This document shows positions 42,948-52,359 of a stretch of DNA of 64,000 bases, piece after piece. Both the position numbers and the translations under genes were made by a program. The stretch covers positions 1-64,000 of the forward strand of contig CAMYAE010000006.1 in the NCBI GenBank assembly GCA_947253655.1, written 5' to 3'. Positions within the stretch are counted from its first letter, which is position 1, and the number at the start of each line of letters is the position of its first letter. Source of the stretch: an uncultured Bacteroidales bacterium (lineage in GTDB: Bacteria > Bacteroidota > Bacteroidia > Bacteroidales > UBA932). The notes beneath the pieces were generated by a model that worked only from the letters and a program-made list of their open reading frames with translations, was not told the DNA's origin and did not search any database.

Positions 42948-44450
42948 ATGAAAACAAGATTATTAAAATATATTTTACCGGCGTTGGTTGCCATATCGTC
43001 AGTTTCTTGCTATAATGTAGAAGATGCGAAGCTGACCGAATTGAAGCCGATAGAATTGTCGGTAGTTTCCGACACAATCAATGTTGAATTGGGGCAGAAA
43101 TTTGTATATGAAGGACTTAAAGTTAAAGACAACGCCAACTTGTCGTACAGCTGGGTCTATGGTAAAATACCGTCAGGCAAGACGGCTTCTGACCATGTCT
43201 TTGAAAGCAAAATATTCATATCCGATTCTCCGTCAATAGAATACACCTTTACCAAAATCGGAACCTTCCTTCTTCGTCTTCGTCTCGATAATGGGGAAAG
43301 TGTTGTCTATAAATATTTTACTCTGAATGTGAATGCCGGTTATGACGAAGGCATCATGATTCTGAACAACAAGGAAGACGGAAATTCTGATTTGACTTTC
43401 ATAAAGACATTGACGTCTGAGGAAAAAAGCAAAGGAGTAAAAGAGGTTTATACAAATATTTTTTCCTCAGATGACAAAAAATTGAAGAATGGCACTGACC
43501 TGTATCTGTCCTCGTATAAAGTCAAAGGAGTAGATTATGCAGGCCTGCTCATAGCCACGGCAGATGAAGACGGCACCCTGTATCACTTGCAGCCGAAGAC
43601 AATGGAAATGTATGCCGTTAACAAGTTTAAGGAATTTAATACTTCTGTTAAAGAATTTGGCGGAGAGTATGCTTCTCCGGGAGGAGGTTTCGCTTCTTAT
43701 CTGAAAACGGAAGACGGACGCATTTTCAGATACGATATGCAATTGGGTTATCTTCAAGAAATGGAAGAATTCGCTCCATTCGGACCTATGCTTCGCTGCG
43801 TATGTCTTTTAAATCGCAAGGACCCCAAGAGTGCCACGACAAGAGGCTCAATAATGTTCACAGAGAATAAGATATGTGCAAGGCCGTCGGCAGGAGTAGG
43901 GGTCAGAACCCATGAAAATCCCGGCTATAATGTCGTTAATATGTTTTGCAAGCGCACAGGAGTCTCTTCCGCAGCCGCCTATGCTATTTTCCGGAACAAG
44001 CAGGATAAGACCTTATATATGATAGAAAACACTTCTGCTGCCGGAAGCACTATAGGACACAGTTGGAAAAAGGTCGTAGAGTTCAATTCGGAATCTTTGA
44101 AGATGGACAGTAATTCCATATTTGTGGGAACGATGTCATCGTCAGATGTATATTATACTTTTGACAATGCCATATACAGGTGGGGGCTTTCAGGTGCCCC
44201 TGCTTCATCTCCGGCAATAAAACTGCCTGACGGAGAAATTATTAGGGACATAGCGACTAACTATATGGGCAAGAACGTAAAAGAAGGGAGCGAGGATTTG
44301 TTGTATGTTGCAACTTATAACCCTTCAAGGTCAGGAGAAAAGAAGGGAAGTCTGTATATATACAGATTTTCGGACAACGCTCTTGTTTCTTCTTACGAAG
44401 GGCTTTGTTACGATCCGGTTTCTGTGCTTTATAAATTTAGAATTAATTAG
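42948..44450 (+). CDS. PKD-like family lipoprotein
   Basis: A 500-residue lipoprotein with lipobox ISSVSC (Cys21). Residues about 35-130 form a PKD-like Ig domain (LSYSWVYGKIPSGK, FTKIGTFLLRLRLDNGESV). The remainder, with GIMILNNKEDGNSDLTF and repeated short strand units, fits a beta-propeller-like fold. It matches the PKD-like family (PF16407 type) that commonly follows DUF4843 genes in Bacteroidales SusCD operons. Probably a surface binding protein. 11 bp after the DUF4843 gene. Confidence 0.82.
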   Translation: MKTRLLKYILPALVAISSVSCYNVEDAKLTELKPIELSVVSDTINVELGQKFVYEGLKVKDNANLSYSWVYGKIPSGKTASDHVFESKIFISDSPSIEYTFTKIGTFLLRLRLDNGESVVYKYFTLNVNAGYDEGIMILNNKEDGNSDLTFIKTLTSEEKSKGVKEVYTNIFSSDDKKLKNGTDLYLSSYKVKGVDYAGLLIATADEDGTLYHLQPKTMEMYAVNKFKEFNTSVKEFGGEYASPGGGFASYLKTEDGRIFRYDMQLGYLQEMEEFAPFGPMLRCVCLLNRKDPKSATTRGSIMFTENKICARPSAGVGVRTHENPGYNVVNMFCKRTGVSSAAAYAIFRNKQDKTLYMIENTSAAGSTIGHSWKKVVEFNSESLKMDSNSIFVGTMSSSDVYYTFDNAIYRWGLSGAPASSPAIKLPDGEIIRDIATNYMGKNVKEGSEDLLYVATYNPSRSGEKKGSLYIYRFSDNALVSSYEGLCYDPVSVLYKFRIN

Positions 44451-44475
44451 GTTTAAACAAGAAAAAGACAATTTG

Positions 44476-46860
44476 ATGAAAGGGTATAAATTTATTTCTG
44501 CAATATTGGCTGCATTTTTATTGTGTGGAAGTTATGGTGCGGCAATTCCAAAATATGATAAATTTCTAAAAGATGTGGTCGATTCCTCTTGCAGAGGACA
44601 AATAGGCATATATCGTACAGGTAAGGATAAAATATATTTGGAATTTGACAAAAAGAATTTGGGACGCAGAATGCTTGTGGGGAGCACCTTGTCTTCTGCA
44701 AGCGACCCGGCCTCTCTCGATGTGGGTTATAAATATAGTACTCCTCTATGTCTCAGGGTGGAATTGATTGATAGCATGGTGACATTATTCGAATCCTCGG
44801 CCGGAGCTACTGCGAGAGATTCCCTTATGAGGCTTGCCATAAAGAGGAATTATACGCCTAACCTTTATTCTCGTATCCCGCTTGCAGCATACAATAGCGA
44901 TTCGTCAAAACTGATATTTGAGATTACCCCTATAATCAATTCCCTTAATCCGAAAGGCAAAGGCTTTTCAGTAGTAAAATCGGCTGAAGCCAAGAGTTTA
45001 TATTATGGCAGAATCAGGTCTTATTCCGATAATGCATCTATAGTAGTGAATAACAAGGTGGAATTTTCCCGTGCCGTCTTCATGGCAAAGATAAAGACAG
45101 GAGAGGGCACGATTTCATCGAATATTTCGTTTCTGCTTTTGCCGGAAGAAATGATGAGACCGAGAATATCGGATCCGCGCATAGGAGTGTTTTCCACAGG
45201 AGGAATAAACAGAAGGCAGAAAGTGGATCTTTCTTATGCGGAAGACGGCCTGAAAATGTATAGCGTCGCAAACAGATGGAGAATCGAACCGGTTGACATA
45301 AAGGCCTGGAAGAGAGGGAAGACTGTCGCCGTCAAAAAGCCGATAGTATGGTATATTGACAACACCTTTCCCGCCTTATGGAAACGTCCTATCAGAGAGG
45401 GGGTTCTGGCATGGAATAAGGCTTTTGAAAAGATAGGTTTTAAAGATGTTATGCAGGTACGTGATTTTCCCACAATTGAGGAAGATCCTGAATTCGACCC
45501 TGACAACTTGAAATACAGTTGTATACGTTATGTGCCCAATGCTACGATGAATGCTTTCGGACCGTCTTGGGTGGACCCTGTATCCGGAGAAATCCTTAAT
45601 GCTTCTGTAATAGTGTATAATGATATTGTCCGTTTGATAAATAATTGGAGATTCGTTCAGACAGCTCAGGTCGACAAGCGGGCCCGTTCCAAAAAAATGC
45701 CTGATGACCTTATTACAGAGTCTATTGTGTATGTGATCTCTCATGAAATAGGTCATACGCTCGGACTTATGCACAATATGGGGGCATCTTCGGCCTTTCC
45801 GGTCGATTCTCTCAGAAGTCCCTCATTTACAAAAAGATATGGTACAACCCCATCGATAATGGATTATGCCAGGTTTAATTATGTGGCACAAAGAGGGGAT
45901 AAAGGAGTAAAACTGACTCCTCCTGCAATAGGGGTTTATGATGACTATGTGATAGAGTGGCTGTATAAGCCGGTTATCAATGCCAAAGACATGTGGGAAG
46001 AGGCGGAGGCAGCCAAAAAAATCATTGACTCCAAAGAGGGGAACCCATTATACAGATATGGCCCTCAACAATTTAACAAAGATGAAAAATTGTGTCAAGA
46101 CCCGTCAGCACTTGCCGAAGATCTTGGAGACGACCCGATTAAGGCGAGCGACTACGGGATTGAAAATCTTAAATATATCCTTCCTAATATTAGTGTATGG
46201 ATAAAGGACGATGATGACTATTCGCACAGGAAGGCTTTATATTCACAGACAGCCAAACAATATTACAGATATTTGGATAATGTGCTGGCACAAGTAGGAG
46301 GAGTCAGGCTGTACAGAGTCAGGGCTGACAGAGGACAGTCGCCGGCTGTCCCTTTATCTGCGGCAGTACAGAAATCGTCTCTGAAATGGACGGTCAATCA
46401 GCTGAAAAATTCATCATGGATGGAGGATAAGACATTAAGGGAGAATATAGGACTTCATATCCCTTATACGGTGAAAATAACCGAAATGATAGCGGATAAA
46501 CTTACAAATGAAGTACCGCGAAAGGTCGAAATATCCTCTTATGCTGCATTGAACGGTAGCGCATATTCATTAAGCGATTATTATGACGATATATACAATG
46601 AAATCTTTGAGTTTTCTGAAGACATTTCCGAACCGATGAATAATTTACAGAGAAATATAACTGAGAAGTTAGTAAAGAATTTCATTGCTGTAAAATCCAA
46701 GGGGGTGGCATCGAATGGAGATTTGGCTGCATACGAGTGCCGTATGCTTTCAAAGATAAAAACACTTTCTTCACTCAGACGCACCTCTTCTTCCGGAAGA
46801 GCCGCGGCAAATTATGAATATTTATATTATATAACATCTAATGCTTTAGGAGAAAAATAG
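44476..46860 (+). CDS. Zinc-dependent metalloprotease, metzincin type (DUF5117/DUF4953-like)
   Basis: The true start is the ATG at 44476, which gives a signal peptide (KFISAILAAFLLCGSYGAA); a longer open frame upstream overlaps the PKD gene and is not used. The 794-residue product has an N-terminal DUF5118/5117-like part and a catalytic domain with SHEIGHTLGLMHNMG: zinc ligands His423, His427 and His433, catalytic Glu424, and a downstream Met-turn SIMDYARF. This makes it a metzincin. Located in the periplasm or surface, it would cleave proteins or peptides to feed the module B SusCD pair. 25 bp after the PKD gene. Confidence 0.92.
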   Translation: MKGYKFISAILAAFLLCGSYGAAIPKYDKFLKDVVDSSCRGQIGIYRTGKDKIYLEFDKKNLGRRMLVGSTLSSASDPASLDVGYKYSTPLCLRVELIDSMVTLFESSAGATARDSLMRLAIKRNYTPNLYSRIPLAAYNSDSSKLIFEITPIINSLNPKGKGFSVVKSAEAKSLYYGRIRSYSDNASIVVNNKVEFSRAVFMAKIKTGEGTISSNISFLLLPEEMMRPRISDPRIGVFSTGGINRRQKVDLSYAEDGLKMYSVANRWRIEPVDIKAWKRGKTVAVKKPIVWYIDNTFPALWKRPIREGVLAWNKAFEKIGFKDVMQVRDFPTIEEDPEFDPDNLKYSCIRYVPNATMNAFGPSWVDPVSGEILNASVIVYNDIVRLINNWRFVQTAQVDKRARSKKMPDDLITESIVYVISHEIGHTLGLMHNMGASSAFPVDSLRSPSFTKRYGTTPSIMDYARFNYVAQRGDKGVKLTPPAIGVYDDYVIEWLYKPVINAKDMWEEAEAAKKIIDSKEGNPLYRYGPQQFNKDEKLCQDPSALAEDLGDDPIKASDYGIENLKYILPNISVWIKDDDDYSHRKALYSQTAKQYYRYLDNVLAQVGGVRLYRVRADRGQSPAVPLSAAVQKSSLKWTVNQLKNSSWMEDKTLRENIGLHIPYTVKITEMIADKLTNEVPRKVEISSYAALNGSAYSLSDYYDDIYNEIFEFSEDISEPMNNLQRNITEKLVKNFIAVKSKGVASNGDLAAYECRMLSKIKTLSSLRRTSSSGRAAANYEYLYYITSNALGEK

Positions 46861-46862
46861 TT

Positions 46863-48440
46863 ATGAAACAAATCAATATTTTTGCCATATTTATTACAGT
46901 AGTTTTTTTCTCTTCCTGCACTGTCCTGAAAGACGGAAGTTATAGCCTTAATGTGCTCTCTACTAACGATGTACATGGTCAGTTGTTTGACAAGGCCTTT
47001 AACGGAATGCGTAACCCTAAGGGGTCTCTTTTTGCCGCTTATACATCTATAAAGAATGTCAGGGACACTTCCGAAACCATATTGATTGATGCCGGAAACG
47101 CATTGAGCGACGGTGCGGCTAATTTTTATTATAACTATGTAAATCTTACCGAGCCGCACCTATATCCGAATATAGCCGGTTATATGGGCTATGATGTATT
47201 TATCCCCGGAACAGATGACAGGGATGACGGTCTGTTTTCCGATAAGGTCAAGAAGGAATTCAGGAAAAATGGCGTTAAGGTTCTCGAAAAAGACGATTTT
47301 ATAATTATAAAAAAAGGCGGTCTGAGAGTTGCGGTCCTGGGCAGCATAAATGCATTGAAGGCGGCATCTAAAAAACATCCTGATGCGGTTATAGCAAAAG
47401 CAGATGCCAAGTCAAGCATAGAAGACTTGAATGGCATTGATTTGCTTTTAGTTGCAGACGATCATCGCAAAGTTGCCGAGAAAAGAGGGGATACTTATGT
47501 TCTTGACGCAGGAAGCTATGCCAAGAATATCGGTATCGGTTATATGAATATTGAAGTGCATGGAGGCAAGATTATTTCCAAGAAATGGGAGGTTTCCTGT
47601 CCTTCAATTGATATTGAAGATGCGGATGCCGGGATAAAGGATTTTTTTGAATCCGAATATTCCCGAATTAATGACTTTGTGAAAGAGCCTGTCGGAGAGC
47701 TTAGAATGCGGTTGAATTCGAGAGATGCGTATAAAGGTGCTTCCGAGTATATGAATTTTTATCATACGCTCGCTCTTTCCCAAGAGGGTGTCGACATTTC
47801 CATGGCTGCTCCTTTGGCCGTTGACGGTATTATCGAGCCGGAAGAAATCAATTACAGCAATTTGTCGAAACTATATCCTTTTGCGAACAAATTGTTGGTG
47901 GTCAGGATGTCAGGAAAGGAAATAAAAGCTTATCTCGAAGCCTCTTACGATGCCTGTATTAGGACAATGAATTCGGGAGAAGAGCATATTTTCCGTCTCA
48001 AAGAATCAAAAGATTACCGTACAAATAAGTTGAAAAGTAATTTTGAGAAGTCTCCGGCACATTTCGATTCTGCCGGTGGGCTTATATACACGGTAGATGT
48101 GACAAAACCCCTCGGAGAAAGGATAAATATAAGTTCTTTTGCGGACGGAGGGGAATTCGTTCCCGAAAAGGAGTATAATGTCGGCATAACCTCATACCGC
48201 TCTGTAGGTGCGGGAGGTCTTCTGGCTGCTGCAGGAATCAGGCCTGACAAACTCGGAGAGAGGATAGTCCTGAAATATCCCGAATTCAAGACCCTGTTAT
48301 ACAACTACGTTAAAAAGGAAGGCGAAATCTCTCCGGCAAAGATAAACGATGTCAAAGTTGTTGGTACATGGCGTTTTATCCCGGAGCAGATTGCAACGGA
48401 AGCCATTGAAAGGGATTTAGGACTTATGTTCGACAAATAA
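46863..48440 (+). CDS. 5'-nucleotidase/UshA-like lipoprotein with degenerate metal site
   Basis: Lipobox FFSSC (Cys19). N-terminal calcineurin-like phosphoesterase domain (about 27-260) and C-terminal 5'-nucleotidase domain (about 275-500) as in UshA. Of the metal-binding motifs, STNDVHGQL (33-41) is intact, but the second reads IDAGNALSDG (Asp to Asn79), the GNHE/D motif reads PGTDDRD (115-121), and the later HxH motif reads VADDHRK. Two or more metal ligands are therefore missing. It may be a binding protein or use a different chemistry. 2 bp after the metalloprotease, last gene of module B, and converging on the MINPP-type gene with no gap. Confidence 0.82.
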   Translation: MKQINIFAIFITVVFFSSCTVLKDGSYSLNVLSTNDVHGQLFDKAFNGMRNPKGSLFAAYTSIKNVRDTSETILIDAGNALSDGAANFYYNYVNLTEPHLYPNIAGYMGYDVFIPGTDDRDDGLFSDKVKKEFRKNGVKVLEKDDFIIIKKGGLRVAVLGSINALKAASKKHPDAVIAKADAKSSIEDLNGIDLLLVADDHRKVAEKRGDTYVLDAGSYAKNIGIGYMNIEVHGGKIISKKWEVSCPSIDIEDADAGIKDFFESEYSRINDFVKEPVGELRMRLNSRDAYKGASEYMNFYHTLALSQEGVDISMAAPLAVDGIIEPEEINYSNLSKLYPFANKLLVVRMSGKEIKAYLEASYDACIRTMNSGEEHIFRLKESKDYRTNKLKSNFEKSPAHFDSAGGLIYTVDVTKPLGERINISSFADGGEFVPEKEYNVGITSYRSVGAGGLLAAAGIRPDKLGERIVLKYPEFKTLLYNYVKKEGEISPAKINDVKVVGTWRFIPEQIATEAIERDLGLMFDK

Positions 48441-48441
48441 C

Positions 48442-49782
48442 TTATTTTGACGAAAGGCTTTTTTCCGCTTCCTCTATTCGAGGAATATAATATGACTTGA
48501 AATCATTCCAGCTATAATATCCCTCAAATGCAGGCTTGATTGGGATAGAGGCCGGTTTGCCATTGTACAGTAATTTTAATAGGATTTCATCAGAACGCTT
48601 GCTCTTGTAGAATATGAATTGCAGGTTTGAAGCCATTGGAATGTCAAAACTTCTCCAATAATTTTTAAGTTCTTCAGGATTGTCGATAACTATGCCAAAG
48701 TTGTTGAGACGCATAAAAGACATCATCGGCAATATAGCAGAGTCGTGCGAAAATCTCAGCCTTAAATCTACAGTCCCTGATTCCATGTCCTTATCTGCAC
48801 TCTCTATAATTTCCCGAAGCCCGGCAGAAGAAGCAAGCATATTTTTGCCGTCTGTAAGAGGGGAAGAGCCAAGGTACAGATAACCGTTATAATTCCTTAC
48901 TTCCCAGAAAGCAAAAAGCTCTTCCTTTGTGAATACATTTCCAAAAGGATTTTCAACACTTTCAAGGCATTGGACATCAAGCATGCACAACGCCAGGTCG
49001 GACATGAATTTCCACATTCCGTATTTATTCTCGACGTAATCGGTGTCATTGAAATATCTTTTTGCAAACGACAGAGCGTCAATCTTTGAAGCGAAAAAAG
49101 CTTTTTGAGACTTTAACGCTTTCTCATTCAGAGGCTTGCCTTTCACATATTGAGGACTTTTAGATGAGTTCGGCAGAAGATATGGCAGGAATACGTTGCC
49201 GGCATCAATACTGCAATCCAAACTTCTGTCCAAATGCCGTATTTCATCTACAAATGAAAACATACTCATCATTGTGCGTTGGAAGTATGTGGATACTGCT
49301 ATTGCAGATGTCTGTCCCCTAAAAACCTCAGGATAATTCTTAAACATACAGGCAGCCGCTTTTCTCCATTGTTTTTGTCCGCTTACGGTCAGGTCCCCTT
49401 CCCTGTATGCCACGTTATTGAAGAAGTCCTTATATCTCTCGAACAAGAGTTCTCCTTCAGAATTAAGTTTGCCTTCATTGTGGGCAGACGATAAAATTGA
49501 ATACACATCAGAGTACATTCCGGTTTCGTGTACATATCTTGCACCGTGCCGTCCGAACATGCTGATATAAAAAGGTTTATATCCCTTTGGCGCCTTGATG
49601 TCATCTTCTTCCGGAAAATCGTACATATACAATTCTCCTCCGCTCTTCCATATATTATCATATATTTCAGATTCAGTGTCATACTTAAAAGGTGCATATT
49701 CCTGTGCGGCAGCACCATGGCTTATGTTTATCAGGGCAATCGACACCCCAAATGCAATAAAGGCTTTTCCGAATATTCTCAT
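48442..49782 (-). CDS. MINPP-type histidine phosphatase (branch 2), phytase-like
   Basis: Signal peptide (MRIFGKAFIAFGVSIALINISHGAAA) and a 446-residue histidine acid phosphatase. The catalytic motif is RHGARY (78-83) and the proton-donor motif is HDSAI (346-350), where HD replaces the HAE type as in multiple inositol polyphosphate phosphatases. Bacteroides MINPP homologues degrade inositol hexakisphosphate; activity here is inferred. It is transcribed alone, leftward, between modules B and C. A 16-bp dyad lies in its upstream region. Confidence 0.92.
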   Translation of the reverse strand: MRIFGKAFIAFGVSIALINISHGAAAQEYAPFKYDTESEIYDNIWKSGGELYMYDFPEEDDIKAPKGYKPFYISMFGRHGARYVHETGMYSDVYSILSSAHNEGKLNSEGELLFERYKDFFNNVAYREGDLTVSGQKQWRKAAACMFKNYPEVFRGQTSAIAVSTYFQRTMMSMFSFVDEIRHLDRSLDCSIDAGNVFLPYLLPNSSKSPQYVKGKPLNEKALKSQKAFFASKIDALSFAKRYFNDTDYVENKYGMWKFMSDLALCMLDVQCLESVENPFGNVFTKEELFAFWEVRNYNGYLYLGSSPLTDGKNMLASSAGLREIIESADKDMESGTVDLRLRFSHDSAILPMMSFMRLNNFGIVIDNPEELKNYWRSFDIPMASNLQFIFYKSKRSDEILLKLLYNGKPASIPIKPAFEGYYSWNDFKSYYIPRIEEAEKSLSSK

Positions 49783-49804
49783 AATATAATTATAAAATAA
49801 TATG

Positions 49805-49820
49805 CTTGTCTGTAGACAAG
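49805..49820. promoter_or_regulatory. 16-bp dyad CTTGTCT-GT-AGACAAG upstream of the MINPP gene
   Basis: Perfect 7-bp arms (49805-49811 and 49814-49820) with a 2-bp centre, 22 bp before the MINPP ATG and next to a TAAATTTG box (49830-49837, minus strand). Compact dyads of this size suit a dimeric repressor. The rest of the gap up to 50043 has only a weak TAACTTG box (49960-49966) for the next gene. Confidence 0.4.
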
Positions 49821-50043
49821 TCCTAATTGCAAATTTACAATTTTACAGACAAAAGAAAAATCCGGCTTTCCTTTGTGCAAATCTTGTAGTAAATAAGTAT
49901 TTTCATCCGAGAGAGTGTCGAGTCTTTGTAAATTGCTTTTTGTTATTGAATTTAATCACTAACTTGCATAATCAAAAATAACCAATAATATATAGAGCAA
50001 TTGTTTATTTATAAGACAGTGATTATTGACAACTTGAAGCTTT

Positions 50044-52335
50044 ATGAAAATGAAAAATCCGGAAAAGACATCCTATAATCCGGCAAGCGTAAAAGCCGGC
50101 ATTATTTCGTTATTTTTCTCTCTTATTTTAGTATTTACTGGAAGCTCTCGCTCGGCAGGTAACAATCATTTGGCCGGCAAACAGGTTGCCTTGTGGATAG
50201 AGGATGCCGCTTATTTAGGACACAGGGTTGGAGACGGATTAAGGGTGTATGACAAGAATAATGTCGTGAGAGACAATGCCTTGGGGAAAGTTGAGTGCAA
50301 TCCTGACGAACTCGCAGTAAAAGAATTGACAAATAGGATATTACCTAAATACAAAGATAGATTTGTATTTAAACAGATTGAAGCCGATACTGACATATTT
50401 GAATTGGAGCAGTCAGGACGAAAAATAGTCATTCGCGGCAATAATGCCAATTCTATGGCGGTAGGCCTTAATTATTATCTTAAAAATTATTGTCTTACCA
50501 CAGTATCATGGTATGCGGATAATATTGTGCAGCTGCCTTCTAAATTGCCTAAGATTACTGATAAGGTAAGTGTCAGGGCCGTTACGAGCAAACGCTTCTT
50601 CCTGAATTACTGTACATTCGGTTACACAATGCCATGGTGGAAATGGAAGGATTGGGAGCGTTTCATAGACTGGATGGCTCTTAATGGAATAAATATGCCT
50701 CTCGCCATAACCGGCCAGGAAGCGGTTTGGCAGAAAGTATGGAAAGAATTAGGCATAGGCGATGAGCAGATAAGGGCATATTTTACAGGTCCTGCTCACT
50801 TGCCTTGGCATCGCATGAATAATATAGATTATTGGCAGGGCCCCCTTCCGCAAGGGTGGATCGATTCTCAAGCACAATTGCAGAAAAAAATACTTGCGAG
50901 AGAGAGGCAATTCAACATGAAGCCTGTACTTCCTGCTTTTGCCGGCCATGTCCCTGCTCAGTTTGCAGATATGCATCCTGAAGCTTCGGTTTCGGACATA
51001 CCGGAGTGGGGCGGATTTGACAATAAATATTTGTGCCACTTCTTGTCTTCTGATGATCCTTGGTACGAAAAGATTCAAAAACGATTCCTTACCATACAAA
51101 CAGACATGTATGGTACTGACCATATTTATGGCATGGACCTTTTCAATGAGGTTGAGGCTCCCTCTTGGGATCCGAAGACTTTGGCGTCTATCTCTCATAA
51201 TGCTTATAAATCTCTGTCTGCCGTTGATCCTGATGCTATATGGCTCCAAATGGGCTGGCTATTTTATGCAGATGCGGCTCATTGGAATCAAGAGAACATG
51301 AAGGCCTATATGACGGCTGTGCCAAAGGGAAAGCTGATAATGCTGGATTATTATATGGAGAGGACTGAAATATGGAAACTAAATAATAAGTTCTATGGGC
51401 AGGACTATATTCTCTGTTACCTTGGTAATTTCGGAGGCAATACTATGCTTTCAGGAAATTTTCATGAAACCTCCGCAAGGCTCAAAAACGCCTTTGAAAA
51501 TGGAGGCGACAATCTTGTCGGTATAGGCTCCACTCTTGAAGGTTTCGGAGTAAATCAATTTATGTATGAGTTTATATTGGACAAAGCATGGAATACCGGA
51601 ATATCAGATAATCAATGGGTTAATAATTTGGCAGACAGGCATGTGGGACGCATCGAGCCTCTTGCCCGTCGTGCCTGGAATATTCTGACAGACTCCGTAT
51701 ACACTGCTCCCGCCACTGTCGGTCAGGCGACCCTTATAAATGCACATCCTTGTTTTAAAGGGCATTGGCGTTGGACAACGAGAACAGATGTGCCTTATTC
51801 ATATAAAACTTTGGAGAGAGTCCTGACCATGCTCAAAAATGTAAAGTCGGATAGGGATACATGGAAATATGATATTGTAAACATTGAGCGTCAATTGATT
51901 GGAGATGCATTTACTGATATGAGAAATGATTTTACTTCTGCCTATATGGAAGGAGACCTGAATAAAGCAAGGACGGCAGGAGAAAAAATGATAGCGGCTC
52001 TTGACAGACTCGACGATATATTGGCAGGAATAAATGAATTTTCTTTGGAAAAGTGGGTTGAGGGAGCCAAATCATTTGCTGTAACAGATGCTGAAAAAGC
52101 ATATTATGCGGAAAATGCAAGGACTCTTATTTCTATTTGGGGAGACAGCATTACGCTTACCGACTATGGAAGCAGAACCTGGCATGGTATGGTGTCTTCA
52201 TATTATAAGGCACGCTGGAAAATGTTTATTGACGGCGTCCTTAAATCTATGGAGGAAGGAAAAGACTTTGATATAAAATCTTTTGATGCTTCAATAAGAG
52301 AATTTGAAAAGTCTTGGGCAAAGGGCGAAAATTAA
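50044..52335 (+). CDS. Alpha-N-acetylglucosaminidase (GH89, NAGLU-type)
   Basis: GH89 enzyme cleaving terminal alpha-linked GlcNAc. Signal-like segment about 17-37, an N-terminal domain (45-170), then the TIM barrel with the family signature RFFLNYCTFGYTMPWWKWKDW (184-204, given in pieces: FFLNYCTFGY and PWWKWKDW), LNGINMPLAITGQE (213-226) and PAFAGHVPAQ. Catalytic acids are Glu369 (FNEVEAP) and Glu499 (GSTLEGFG); their spacing of 130 equals human NAGLU Glu316/Glu446. The C-terminal helical domain is complete (763 residues). First gene of module C, 24 bp before SusC. Likely substrates: alpha1,4-GlcNAc on gastric-type mucin or heparan-type ends. Confidence 0.95.
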   Translation: MKMKNPEKTSYNPASVKAGIISLFFSLILVFTGSSRSAGNNHLAGKQVALWIEDAAYLGHRVGDGLRVYDKNNVVRDNALGKVECNPDELAVKELTNRILPKYKDRFVFKQIEADTDIFELEQSGRKIVIRGNNANSMAVGLNYYLKNYCLTTVSWYADNIVQLPSKLPKITDKVSVRAVTSKRFFLNYCTFGYTMPWWKWKDWERFIDWMALNGINMPLAITGQEAVWQKVWKELGIGDEQIRAYFTGPAHLPWHRMNNIDYWQGPLPQGWIDSQAQLQKKILARERQFNMKPVLPAFAGHVPAQFADMHPEASVSDIPEWGGFDNKYLCHFLSSDDPWYEKIQKRFLTIQTDMYGTDHIYGMDLFNEVEAPSWDPKTLASISHNAYKSLSAVDPDAIWLQMGWLFYADAAHWNQENMKAYMTAVPKGKLIMLDYYMERTEIWKLNNKFYGQDYILCYLGNFGGNTMLSGNFHETSARLKNAFENGGDNLVGIGSTLEGFGVNQFMYEFILDKAWNTGISDNQWVNNLADRHVGRIEPLARRAWNILTDSVYTAPATVGQATLINAHPCFKGHWRWTTRTDVPYSYKTLERVLTMLKNVKSDRDTWKYDIVNIERQLIGDAFTDMRNDFTSAYMEGDLNKARTAGEKMIAALDRLDDILAGINEFSLEKWVEGAKSFAVTDAEKAYYAENARTLISIWGDSITLTDYGSRTWHGMVSSYYKARWKMFIDGVLKSMEEGKDFDIKSFDASIREFEKSWAKGEN

Positions 52336-52359
52336 TCACAATAAACACTTATATAATCA

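Noticed and set aside
44305..44475. Upstream extension of the metalloprotease frame
   Set aside because: It overlaps the PKD-like gene by 146 bp and would bury the signal peptide; the ATG at 44476 is better.
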